From assembly GCA_016927095.1 (NCBI GenBank), contig JAFGNI010000349.1, forward strand, positions 1 through 8,683: 8,683 bases of DNA, in the 5' to 3' direction. Below, one piece after another: positions 1 through 6,086 of the stretch (positions are counted from its first letter, which is position 1; every line of letters begins with the position of its first letter). Under the pieces are notes generated by a model that worked only from the letters and a program-made list of their open reading frames with translations, was not told where the DNA came from and did not search any database. The position numbers and the translations under genes are program-made. Source of the stretch: Anaerolineae bacterium. GTDB taxonomy: Bacteria; Chloroflexota; Anaerolineae; B4-G1; SLSP01.

Positions 1-1
1 C

Positions 2-1132
2 TTACCCGCTAAACGTATCCTGCCCGATCCGCGGGATGCCGTACACAGGCCGCCAGCCCTCGCTCATCGGCTTCTTGAGGTACGGCGCCATCTCCGCCTC
101 GGTGCGCAGCGTCACCTGCTCGACCGGTGGCACGGTGCCGGGCGGGAAGGCCTCCAGGATATGGTCGTTGAGCAGCGTCAGGTACTTCAGGATCGCCGCC
201 AAGGGCCACTTGGCCTTGCGGGCGTCACCGTGGGTCGCCTTGCCGACCACGCCCTCGGGCGTGCCCGCGATCTCGATCGCGGATTGGCCCTCGCCCTCGG
301 ACCAGCGGCTTGACCGCCCGAACGGGTCGACAGACTTGTCGAAGTGGCCATCGGGGAGGTAGCTGATGCCCTCGGTGTCGACGGCGTAATCCATGTCGAT
401 CATCTCCGGGTGCAGGTAGAGGCCCAGCGAGGTCTCGGACTCGTCGGCGTGGACGAAGTTGGTGTCCCAGACACCACCGCGGTCCGTCGTGCGGAAGAAT
501 TCGCGCACGGCCCGGTGCCAATCGATCACGCGGAAGATGCCGGGGAGCTGGTAGCGCTTGCAAAACTGCTGGATCGCCGACTCCAGCACCCAGAGCTGTC
601 CGTGGTTGTTGATGATGATCTGCTTGCGGAAGCCGTCGTTCCACAGTCCCAACATCGTGTCGATCAGAAACTCCCGCAGGACGTTCTCGCGGATGATCAC
701 CGTGCCGGGCATACCCAGGTGGTGGTAGGGGTGGGCCCCGTACATCAGCGGCGGGAGCGCCAGGTTGATCGGCGCGCCTCGTTTCGCGGTGTAGCGCCGC
801 ACGCCCTCGCAGATCTGGCTCACATAGAGCGTGTCTGAGGCGCTGGGCATATGCTGTCCGTGGAGCTCGGTGCTGCCGACGGGGATCAGCACGATGTCGT
901 TCTTCTCGCGGTTTGCCTCGACCTCGTGGCGCACCGTCGTCTGGATGTAGGAGCCGGCCTTCCCCCACTCAACAGGCGAGGGCATCCCATACTCGGCGAG
1001 GATCGCGTCGATCTCCTCCTCGCTCGCTTCCCACAGCTCCTTCTTCATCCGGCCGACCGCGTTGTCTTCAAAGAAGAGGTCGGGCTGATCGGTGGCCAAC
1101 AGGCCGGGTGGCGTTGGTCGTATCTCTGACAT
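2..1132 (-). CDS. iolN: 3-dehydro-scyllo-inosose (diketo-inositol) hydrolase, creatininase family
   Basis: Complete 376-residue protein of the creatininase/amidohydrolase fold. Visible motifs are GSTELHGQHMP at residues 86-96 with E89 and H91, then D100, NNHGQ at 175-179 (the family usually has NGHGG) and HADESETS at 228-235. These supply the metal ligands of this family. IolN of the Thermotoga maritima inositol route belongs to this family and opens the ring of 3-dehydro-scyllo-inosose to 5-keto-L-gluconate. The assignment rests on the motifs, the long N-terminal extension compared with true creatininases, and the position after iolG and iolM. The ATG has AAGGAG at 1139-1144, 6 nt upstream. 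The TAA stop is at 2-4, so the gene just fits. It starts 105 nt after iolM, across an octamer repeat array. A creatinine amidohydrolase role is unlikely in this context. Confidence 0.85.
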   Translation of the reverse strand: MSEIRPTPPGLLATDQPDLFFEDNAVGRMKKELWEASEEEIDAILAEYGMPSPVEWGKAGSYIQTTVRHEVEANREKNDIVLIPVGSTELHGQHMPSASDTLYVSQICEGVRRYTAKRGAPINLALPPLMYGAHPYHHLGMPGTVIIRENVLREFLIDTMLGLWNDGFRKQIIINNHGQLWVLESAIQQFCKRYQLPGIFRVIDWHRAVREFFRTTDRGGVWDTNFVHADESETSLGLYLHPEMIDMDYAVDTEGISYLPDGHFDKSVDPFGRSSRWSEGEGQSAIEIAGTPEGVVGKATHGDARKAKWPLAAILKYLTLLNDHILEAFPPGTVPPVEQVTLRTEAEMAPYLKKPMSEGWRPVYGIPRIGQDTFSG

Positions 1133-1161
1133 AATCGTCTCCTTGTGGGTTGAAGTGTTGC

Positions 1162-1233
1162 AACGTTTGACCGTCTGAACGCTTGAACGTTCTAACGTTT
1201 GAACGTTTCAACGTTGCAACGTTCTAACGTTTG
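1162..1233. repeat. Octanucleotide repeat array R1 (9 units of AACGTTNN)
   Basis: Nine 8-bp units in strict phase, most starting AACGTT followed by two variable bases. Three are degenerate or close variants (for example ACCGTCTG and AACGCTTG near the low-coordinate end). The array fills most of the 105-nt gap between iolM and iolN and ends a few bases after the iolM stop. The core AACGTT is its own reverse complement, so the array looks alike on both strands. Confidence 0.9.
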
Positions 1234-1237
1234 TTGG

Positions 1238-2398
1238 TTACGCGTTTGGCTTCACCAGAATCTTCCCATCCCGCCGCGTTGTCGACTGGGCGATGGCATC
1301 AACGGTCTGGTCCAGGGCGTACTTCGCCGTGATGATCTCGCTCAGGTCGAGCCGTCCGGCAGCGACGAGGCGGATGACGTTGGGGAAGGTCTCGTGGCCC
1401 GAGTGGCCCTGGGCGCCGTAGGCCTGCGCGCGGCGGACCTGGAAGCTCTCTAGGTACATCGGCACCCGCTGCGCCGCGCGTCCGATCTGCACAATCTTGG
1501 CGTTGATCGCCAGCGCCTGCTCCATCTCGGGGATGGTCAGGTGCGGCGCGCCGGCGGCCTCGACGTGGAAGTTGAAACCCTCACCCATGCTGTGCGCCAT
1601 CAGCACCTCGTGGGGCACCACCTCGCGCGGGTCGTAGACGAAGTCGGCGCCGACCTTCTTGGCCAGCTCCCGGCGCTCCGGTGAGACCTCAAAGCCGACG
1701 ATCGTGCCCGCGCCCGCCGCCTTCGCCAAGCCGACCGCTGCCAGACCGATGGAACCGGTCCCGAAGATCGCGACGTAATGGCCCGGGCGGAAGCCGCCCG
1801 CGCGCTCGAACATGGCGTTGTACGAGACGCAGGAGGGCTCTGTCATCGCGCCCACCTCGTAGGCCTTCTCCTCGCTGCCGTAGCGCTCGGCGATGGCGTC
1901 GATGGGCCAGCAGAACTTCTCGTCCACCGCGATGTAGTTCGCGAAGGCGCCAGGGATCGTGAAGCCGATCTCCTCCAGGTTGGTGCAGTGGTTGGGGTAG
2001 CCGTTCCGGCAGGGGATGCAGCGCCCGCACCAGATCATCTCTTCGGCAGTGACCATGTCGCCGACCTTGCGCGTCGTGACGTCCTTGCCCACCGCCACGA
2101 TCTTGCCCGCGAACTCGTGGCCCAAAATCGTGGGGAACTTCGTCAAGCCGGGATAGAGGATGTAGTCGTCCTCATCGGTCTCGTAGAAGTGCATATCCGA
2201 GCCGCAGACGCCACATGCCTGGACCTCGATCACAACGTCCTGTGGCCCCGGCGATGGGTCGGGCCACTCGCGCACCTCCAGCGTCGGGTGGCGCCAGATG
2301 CTGTTGCCGGTGATCGCCTTGCCCGTCTCCTTCTCCCAGTCCGAAACCACGTAATCCGGCTTCGGGTCCCACTTCGCGTCCAGTACCAATCCCTTCAT
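1238..2398 (-). CDS. iolM: Scyllo-inosose 3-dehydrogenase, zinc-dependent MDR family
   Basis: A 386-residue medium-chain zinc dehydrogenase. The GroES-like part shows the catalytic zinc residues C65 (in GVCGSD), H94-E95 (GHE) and E187 (TEP), and a structural zinc site at C124, C127, C130 and C138. The Rossmann loop GTGSIG lies at 213-218. The N-terminal 35 residues (MKGLVLDAKWDPKPDY onward) are longer than in sorbitol or threonine dehydrogenases. I recognise this extension from IolM-like proteins. IolM oxidises scyllo-inosose with NAD+ to 3-dehydro-scyllo-inosose, the substrate of IolN encoded next. The ATG at 2398 has GGGAGG at 2406-2411, 7 nt away. The gene follows iolG after 40 nt, so co-transcription is likely. 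The general fold is certain; the exact substrate is inferred from the neighbours. Confidence 0.85.
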   Translation of the reverse strand: MKGLVLDAKWDPKPDYVVSDWEKETGKAITGNSIWRHPTLEVREWPDPSPGPQDVVIEVQACGVCGSDMHFYETDEDDYILYPGLTKFPTILGHEFAGKIVAVGKDVTTRKVGDMVTAEEMIWCGRCIPCRNGYPNHCTNLEEIGFTIPGAFANYIAVDEKFCWPIDAIAERYGSEEKAYEVGAMTEPSCVSYNAMFERAGGFRPGHYVAIFGTGSIGLAAVGLAKAAGAGTIVGFEVSPERRELAKKVGADFVYDPREVVPHEVLMAHSMGEGFNFHVEAAGAPHLTIPEMEQALAINAKIVQIGRAAQRVPMYLESFQVRRAQAYGAQGHSGHETFPNVIRLVAAGRLDLSEIITAKYALDQTVDAIAQSTTRRDGKILVKPNA

Positions 2399-2425
2399 TG
2401 CATAGCCTCCCTATAGTGTTCTGAG

Positions 2426-2465
2426 AACGTTTCAACGTTTAAACGTTAGAACGCTCAAACGTTAC
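2426..2465. repeat. Octanucleotide repeat array R2 (5 units) overlapping the iolG 3' end
   Basis: Five in-phase 8-bp units (AACGTTTC, AACGTTTA, AACGTTAG, AACGCTCA, AACGTTAC on the plus strand). The array overlaps the end of iolG: the last residues TFERSNV and the TAA stop at 2439-2441 are encoded by it. It extends toward iolM. Confidence 0.9.
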
Positions 2466-3473
2466 TTCCTCGATTCTGACGGGCCGGTGCGCTGCGTAGG
2501 ACTTGCGGGCCGCGTAGCCCATCAGAATCGCCATCCGACCGTCTTGTCCCGTGGCGGGGGGCTCGCGATTCGCCAGCACGCAGTCGACGAACTGCGTCAG
2601 CTCGGTCACGTAGGACTCGGTGTAACGATCCATGAAGAAGTTGAGCGGCAGATCTGTGCGGATGCTGTCGCCGTCGCTCACGAGGGCCGTGTTCGCGAAG
2701 TCATTCTCCGTGCGCACCGACCCGCGGCTGCCGAAGACCTCCACCCGCTGGTCATAGCCGTACGTGGCTCTTCGGCTGTTGTCGATCGTCCCGATGGCGC
2801 CGTTCTCAAAGCGCAGCGTGATCACAGCGGTGTCGATGTCGCCCGCCTCGCCGATCGCCGGGTCGACCCTCACCCCGCCCTCCACGTAGAGCTCGGTGAC
2901 CTCGCACCCCATCAGGAAGCGTGCCATATCGAAGTCGTGGATGGTCATGTCCAGGAAGATGCCGCCCGAGACCTTGACGTAAGCCAGGGGTGGGGGAGCC
3001 GGATCGCGGCTGATGATGTGCAGGATATGCGGTTCACCGACGGCCCCTTCCGCCACCAGCTCGCGCACCCGCCGGAAGTTGTGGTCGAAGCGCCGGTTGA
3101 AGCCCACCATCAGCTTCACCCCTGCCTCTTTCACCGTGGCTAGGACCCGATCCACGCGCGCGAGGTCGAGGTCGATGGGCTTCTCGCAGAAGATGTGCTT
3201 GCCGGCGCCGGCAGCCGCCTCGATCAACGCAGCGTGCGTGTCGGTGCTGGAACAGATCAGCACTGCATCGACATCGGGATGCCGCAGCACCGCCTCAGGG
3301 TCGGTCGTCACCATCGGGATGCCCAGCTCAGACGCGGATTGGGCGGCAGCCTCCCTGCGGATGTCCGAGATCGCCACCACCTCCGCCTTCGGGATGCGTG
3401 TCACCAGGTTGCGCACGTGCAGCGACCCAATCCGTCCCGCACCAATAACGCCTACACGTAGTCGATCGTTCAT
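2439..3473 (-). CDS. iolG: Inositol 2-dehydrogenase, Gfo/Idh/MocA family
   Basis: A 344-residue oxidoreductase that probably oxidises myo-inositol to scyllo-inosose with NAD+. The N-terminal Rossmann motif GVIGAGRIG is at residues 8-16. CEKP at 96-99 carries the catalytic lysine K98. GFNRRFD is at 124-130. The D175-x3-H179 pair in GIFLDMTIHDFD matches the catalytic Asp/His of Bacillus IolG. The start was set at the ATG at 3473 because AGGAGG (3478-3483) lies 4 nt upstream. The reading frame stays open to 3569, but that extension is encoded by the G-rich repeat and the IS end and is not credible as protein. The last seven residues (TFERSNV) are encoded by array R2. The gene is first in the iolG-iolM-iolN order, directly downstream of the IS element. 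A related sugar or inositol-isomer dehydrogenase is the alternative. Confidence 0.88.
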   Translation of the reverse strand: MNDRLRVGVIGAGRIGSLHVRNLVTRIPKAEVVAISDIRREAAAQSASELGIPMVTTDPEAVLRHPDVDAVLICSSTDTHAALIEAAAGAGKHIFCEKPIDLDLARVDRVLATVKEAGVKLMVGFNRRFDHNFRRVRELVAEGAVGEPHILHIISRDPAPPPLAYVKVSGGIFLDMTIHDFDMARFLMGCEVTELYVEGGVRVDPAIGEAGDIDTAVITLRFENGAIGTIDNSRRATYGYDQRVEVFGSRGSVRTENDFANTALVSDGDSIRTDLPLNFFMDRYTESYVTELTQFVDCVLANREPPATGQDGRMAILMGYAARKSYAAHRPVRIEEVTFERSNV

Positions 3474-3492
3474 AGCACCTCCTATTACGGCT

Positions 3493-3526
3493 GGGGATAA
3501 GGGAAAGGGGATAGGGGATAGGGAGG
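3493..3526 (+). repeat. G-rich heptanucleotide repeat tract, quadruplex-capable (plus strand G-rich)
   Basis: Heptamers GGGATAA, GGGAAAG, GGGATAG, GGGATAG follow one another from 3494. Five G-runs of three or four with loops of 3-4 nt meet the usual G-quadruplex pattern. The tract lies between the IS right end and the iolG ribosome binding site, so it would be in the iolG leader or promoter, with the C-rich sequence in the mRNA. Its partner tract is at 4951-4981 in inverse orientation. Confidence 0.8.
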
Positions 3527-3535
3527 CATTGTCAA
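3508..3535 (-). promoter_or_regulatory. Possible hybrid promoter: -35 in the IS end, weak -10 in flanking repeat
   Basis: The outermost six bases of the IS right end read TTGACA on the minus strand (3535-3530), a perfect -35 hexamer pointing at iolG. After a 16-bp spacer the sequence TATCCC (3513-3508) matches only three of six -10 positions. Outward -35 hexamers at IS ends are known to activate neighbouring genes, but the poor -10 makes this tentative. Confidence 0.35.
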
Positions 3536-3555
3536 GTCCTGAAATACGTTTACAG
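3530..3555 (+). repeat. IS terminal inverted repeat, right end (IRR)
   Basis: On the plus strand this begins TGTCAAGTCCTGAAATACG and ends TTTACAG. Compared with the reverse complement of 4920-4945 it differs at 6 of 26 positions. It is the end downstream of orfB. Confidence 0.8.
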
Positions 3556-3617
3556 AACATGTGTTCCATCCCGATTCGTTTTCCGCACCTTAACTAACGT
3601 GATTCCTACCTTTTGGA

Positions 3618-4544
3618 CTATGAAGCCGCCGGTATAGCCTCAACCGGCTCGTACTGATACACGGTAAAGGCGTCAGCTGCTGCGCGGCCCGTATACACGG
3701 TCATCGGATAGGCGTAGGCCAGCGATTGGTGCGGGCGCTCGTGGTTGTATAGATAAACGCCCTCCGTCGCCGCATAACGGGCCTGGGCCTCATCGGCAAA
3801 AGGCAGACCGAGACCATACTCCTGCTTGAGAATGCCAATCACCCGTTCGGCATAGGCATTGTCGTAGGAGCTGCCCACCTCGCCCATGCTGGCGACGATG
3901 CCTTGGGCGCGCAGCTCCTTCTGATAGGGGTGGCTGGTGTATTGCACCCCATGATCGCTGTGATGGATGAGACCCGCCAACGGCCGTCCAGCCCGCTGGG
4001 CGGCTTGCTGGAGCGCCGCCAAGGCATGTTGCGCTTCCAGGCTGCGGGCCAACACGGCGCCCAGAATGGCGCGACTGAATAGATCCATGACGACAAACCA
4101 GTACACGAAGTGCCCATTCTGCAAGGCGAGGTAGGTGATATCAGTAACCCAGACCTGATCAATCTGCCTGACCGTCAAGCCAGCGACTCGGTTGGGCAGG
4201 CGAAGCCGCCCGGCCCAGGTGGTGCGGCGCGGCTGACGTTCTCGCCGGACCAGCATATGGGCTTCCCGCAGGAGATCAAAGAGCTGATCACGGCCGATCC
4301 GCAAGCCCTCCTGCTCTAGTTGGGGCCGCAGCTGCACCAGCAGCTTGCGCGTGCCCATCTTGGGATGCCGGCAACGCACCATACGCACTAGACTCAACAC
4401 CCGGGCGTCCCGAGCTGTCTCCCAGGCCCGGCGCTGGCGTTCTTGGTAGTAGGCCTGGGGCGTGATCCCCACGGCCTCACACAACGCGCGCACTGTCACT
4501 TCTCCCTCACCGACGGCGTAGGCATACTCGATGATCCGAGCCCG
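3618..4544 (-). CDS. IS3 transposase orfB (DDE catalytic part)
   Basis: This is the frame read after -1 slippage, 308 residues from codon 4544 to the TAG at 3618-3620. The open frame extends back to 4751, but that part overlaps orfA and has no protein-like character. It starts with a helix-turn-helix region (RALCEAVGITPQAYY). The integrase core follows, with D in WVTDITYL, D in HSDHGVQYTS and E in NAYAERVIGILKQ. There are 35 residues between the second D and the E, and a K seven residues after the E, as in IS3 enzymes. The C terminus has YNHERPHQSL, also typical. It is probably made mainly as the OrfAB fusion of about 422 residues. No internal stop or lost catalytic residue is seen. Confidence 0.92.
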   Translation of the reverse strand, partial: RARIIEYAYAVGEGEVTVRALCEAVGITPQAYYQERQRRAWETARDARVLSLVRMVRCRHPKMGTRKLLVQLRPQLEQEGLRIGRDQLFDLLREAHMLVRRERQPRRTTWAGRLRLPNRVAGLTVRQIDQVWVTDITYLALQNGHFVYWFVVMDLFSRAILGAVLARSLEAQHALAALQQAAQRAGRPLAGLIHHSDHGVQYTSHPYQKELRAQGIVASMGEVGSSYDNAYAERVIGILKQEYGLGLPFADEAQARYAATEGVYLYNHERPHQSLAYAYPMTVYTGRAAADAFTVYQYEPVEAIPAAS

Positions 4545-4885
4545 TTTTTTTTGAGCGCATCCCGACCGTAGGTCTCCTCGTAGACCTGTAACTGGCCCTC
4601 CAAGAGGTGCTTCTGGATGGTGAGATCGGTCACCACCTCCTGGAGAAGATCGCGCTCTTGTTCCAGTTGACGCAGCTGGTCGGCTTCCTCCGGCGTCTGA
4701 ATGTGGACCACCGCGTGACGCAGTCCCTCGCGACCATACTGCTTGACCCACCCCGTGACCGTATCAACCTTGCCAATGCCATACTTGCGGCAGAGCACCC
4801 CGGCACTCGCGCCCTCTTCATACTCGGCGACGACTTGACGTTTGAAGGCTTCACTATACCGTTTATATACCGTGCGCTGAGTCAT
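4496..4885 (-). CDS. IS3 transposase orfA (HTH and leucine-zipper part)
   Basis: A 129-residue DNA-binding protein of the IS3/IS150 type. YSEAFKRQVVAEYEEG and the following RKYGIGKVDTVTGWVKQYG form the helix-turn-helix. A heptad pattern rich in L, E and Q (about residues 66-100) is the leucine-zipper multimerisation segment. The ATG at 4885 was chosen because AGGAGG (4891-4896) lies 5 nt upstream. A GTG at 4891 two codons earlier overlaps that ribosome binding site. The frame runs past the slippery site at 4545-4552 to a stop at 4496. Up to residue 114 it is shared with OrfAB. Confidence 0.88.
   Translation of the reverse strand: MTQRTVYKRYSEAFKRQVVAEYEEGASAGVLCRKYGIGKVDTVTGWVKQYGREGLRHAVVHIQTPEEADQLRQLEQERDLLQEVVTDLTIQKHLLEGQLQVYEETYGRDALKKNGLGSSSMPTPSVREK
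4544..4552 (-). promoter_or_regulatory. Programmed -1 frameshift site of the IS
   Basis: The minus strand reads CTC AAA AAA AAC GGG in the orfA frame: eight A residues (4552-4545) followed by C. The heptamer A AAA AAC allows -1 slippage. Codon phases confirm that orfB lies in the -1 frame relative to orfA. Slippage gives DALKK followed by RARIIEY. GAGGAG at 4574-4579, 21 nt upstream, and a short CTCG/CGAG stem just downstream might stimulate slippage, though the former is further away than usual. Confidence 0.85.
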
Positions 4886-4919
4886 GTGCACCTCCTGTTA
4901 TGGGGACAGTGTACTTTCA

Positions 4920-4945
4920 CTGTCAATCTCTATCAGGACGTGACA
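4920..4945 (-). repeat. IS terminal inverted repeat, left end (IRL)
   Basis: On the minus strand it begins TGTCACGTCCTGATAG and ends ATTGACAG, matching 3530-3555 at 20 of 26 positions. It lies 35 nt upstream of the orfA ATG. It ends 15 nt from the stop of the LacI-family gene. Confidence 0.8.
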
Positions 4946-4950
4946 TCCGG

Positions 4951-4981
4951 CCCTTGTCCCTTATCCCCTGTCCCTTTTCCC
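4951..4981 (-). repeat. G-rich heptanucleotide repeat tract, quadruplex-capable (minus strand G-rich)
   Basis: On the minus strand heptamers GGGAAAA, GGGACAG, GGGATAA, GGGACAA follow one another, then GGG. There are five G-runs with loops of 3-4 nt. The tract encodes the end of the LacI-family protein (GKRDRG) and its TAA stop (4961-4963). Compared in the inverse orientation with 3494-3521, 23 of 28 positions agree. Confidence 0.8.
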
Positions 4982-6019
4982 TGTGCTCTCCCGGCGCACC
5001 AGCTCTGGCATGAGCACCCGGTCCTCGACGGCATCCCCCGCGAGAAGCGCCAGCATCATCTCCATCGCGACGCGGCCCATCGCCTCGCGAGGCTGGCGGA
5101 CCGTGGTAAGCGGCGGGCTGATCCAGCGGGCCAGCTCGATGTCATCGAAGCCCACGATGCTGATCCCGACGGGCACCTGAACGCGCTGCTGCCGGCACGC
5201 GACCAGGGCCCCGGCTGCCGTGCGGTCGTTGTAGCAGAGGGCTGCGGTCACCCCGCTGTCCAGCAGCGCGGGGAAGGCCCGTTCCCCGACGGCAGCGTCG
5301 TCCAGCGTGCCGATCTCGTGCTCAGGCACTACGTGCGCCCAGTCGGGGGCCGGTACGATGCCGGCGTCTCGCAGCGCCCGCTCGTACCCCTCGTGCCGCA
5401 GCCGGTTAGACCGCTGCCGGTTGCCCAATCCCAGATACCCGATGCGCCGGTGGCCCAAGTCCAGCAGATGCTCGACGGCGAGGCGGGCACCCTCCCGTTC
5501 GTCGAAAGCGACGCTGTGGAAGTCTGGCTGCGTCTCGTCCGTGTGCTGGTTCAGAAGCACGATGGGCACCTGGATCCGCGCGAGCCGGTTCCGGTACCGG
5601 TTGCTGAGCCGGGAGGCCGCGACAATGATGCCATCGACGCGACGCCGGTGGAAGGTCTCGATGACGGCCATCTCCCGTTCGGGGTCGTTGTGGGAGGCGG
5701 TGACAAACATGCTCAGGTCCGCCGCTCCGGCGACGGCGTCAACGCCGGCCATGACCTCCGAGAAAAACGGATCGGTCAGGGACGTGACCACCAAGCCGAC
5801 GGTGCTGCTGCGCTGCGCCTTCAGACCGCGGGCCACGGCGTTGGGGATGTAGCCCATTTCCGTGGCCACAGCCTGGATCCGCGCCCGTGTCTTCTCATTG
5901 ATCAGGGGACTGTCATTCAGCGCCCGCGAGACCGTGGAGTGCGACACGCCCACAGCGTGCGCGATGTCCTTGATCGACACCCGTTCCGGTGCCGGGCTAC
6001 ACTCACGTACCGGCGTCAT
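4961..6019 (-). CDS. LacI-family transcriptional regulator
   Basis: A 352-residue repressor. The N-terminal helix-turn-helix is at residues 14-40 (VSIKDIAHAVGVSHSTVSRALND). The hinge region around 47-72 includes ARGLKAQRSSTVGLV. A periplasmic-binding-type effector domain (GLVVTSLTDPFFSEVM, NDRTAAGAL, ISIVGFDDIELARWI) runs to about 345. The ligand is probably a sugar or polyol; inositol or a glycerophosphodiester is inferred from the neighbours only. The start at the ATG at 6019 was chosen because residues upstream of it in the longer frame (to 6097) are encoded by octamer array R3. The ribosome binding site is weak (GCGGAACT). It follows the upstream gene after 16 nt, so the two are probably co-transcribed and autoregulated through the palindrome at 7372-7387. 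The last residues GKRDRG come from the heptamer repeat. Confidence 0.9.
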   Translation of the reverse strand: MTPVRECSPAPERVSIKDIAHAVGVSHSTVSRALNDSPLINEKTRARIQAVATEMGYIPNAVARGLKAQRSSTVGLVVTSLTDPFFSEVMAGVDAVAGAADLSMFVTASHNDPEREMAVIETFHRRRVDGIIVAASRLSNRYRNRLARIQVPIVLLNQHTDETQPDFHSVAFDEREGARLAVEHLLDLGHRRIGYLGLGNRQRSNRLRHEGYERALRDAGIVPAPDWAHVVPEHEIGTLDDAAVGERAFPALLDSGVTAALCYNDRTAAGALVACRQQRVQVPVGISIVGFDDIELARWISPPLTTVRQPREAMGRVAMEMMLALLAGDAVEDRVLMPELVRRESTGKRDRG

Positions 6020-6030
6020 AGTTCCGCTAT

Positions 6031-6086
6031 TACGTTCACCCGTCTGAACGTTCCAACGTACCAACCTGCCAACGTTCAAACGTCTC
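6031..6086. repeat. Octanucleotide repeat array R3 (about 7 units, degenerate)
   Basis: Units in 8-bp phase: AACGTTCC at 6047, AACGTACC at 6055, AACCTGCC at 6063, AACGTTCA at 6071, AACGTCTC at 6079, and two diverged units at 6031 and 6039. The array encodes the tail of the phosphodiesterase fusion protein (its last dozen residues) and spans its TGA stop at 6036-6038, just before the regulator start. It is the most decayed of the four arrays. Confidence 0.8.

Larger units (their letters stand above)
3530..4945 (-). mobile_element. Complete IS3-family insertion sequence, 1416 bp
   Basis: The element is bounded by imperfect 26-bp terminal inverted repeats at 3530-3555 and 4920-4945 (20 of 26 positions agree; both begin TGTCA with GTCCTGA following). 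It holds orfA and orfB in the -1 arrangement typical of IS3, a slippery A8 tract, and an intact DDE triad, so it may still be active. No target duplication is evident: the adjacent bases are CAT on the low side and TCC on the high side. It is inserted between the lacI-type gene and iolG, with its genes in the same direction as theirs. The short stretch 3556-3617 between orfB and the right end has no gene. Confidence 0.9.

Noticed and set aside
1162..1233. CRISPR-like array or operator array at the octamer repeats
   Set aside because: The units are only 8 bp with no unique spacers. Sites spaced 8 bp apart would rotate around the helix and overlap too much for independent repressor dimers, and the promoter palindrome has a different sequence.
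3553..3567. Near-palindrome GAACATGTGTTC as an operator for iolG
   Set aside because: It lies inside the IS between orfB and the right end, so it belongs to the element. The symmetry is imperfect at the centre.
3474..3569. Extended N terminus of IolG from 3569
   Set aside because: It would cross the IS end and the G-rich tract. AGGAGG at 3478-3483 clearly serves the ATG at 3473.
4897..4926. TTGACA at 4926-4921 as the native promoter of orfA
   Set aside because: With an 18-bp spacer the best -10 (CATAAC) ends directly at the ribosome binding site, so the transcript would start inside AGGAGG. It is more likely part of the terminal repeat.
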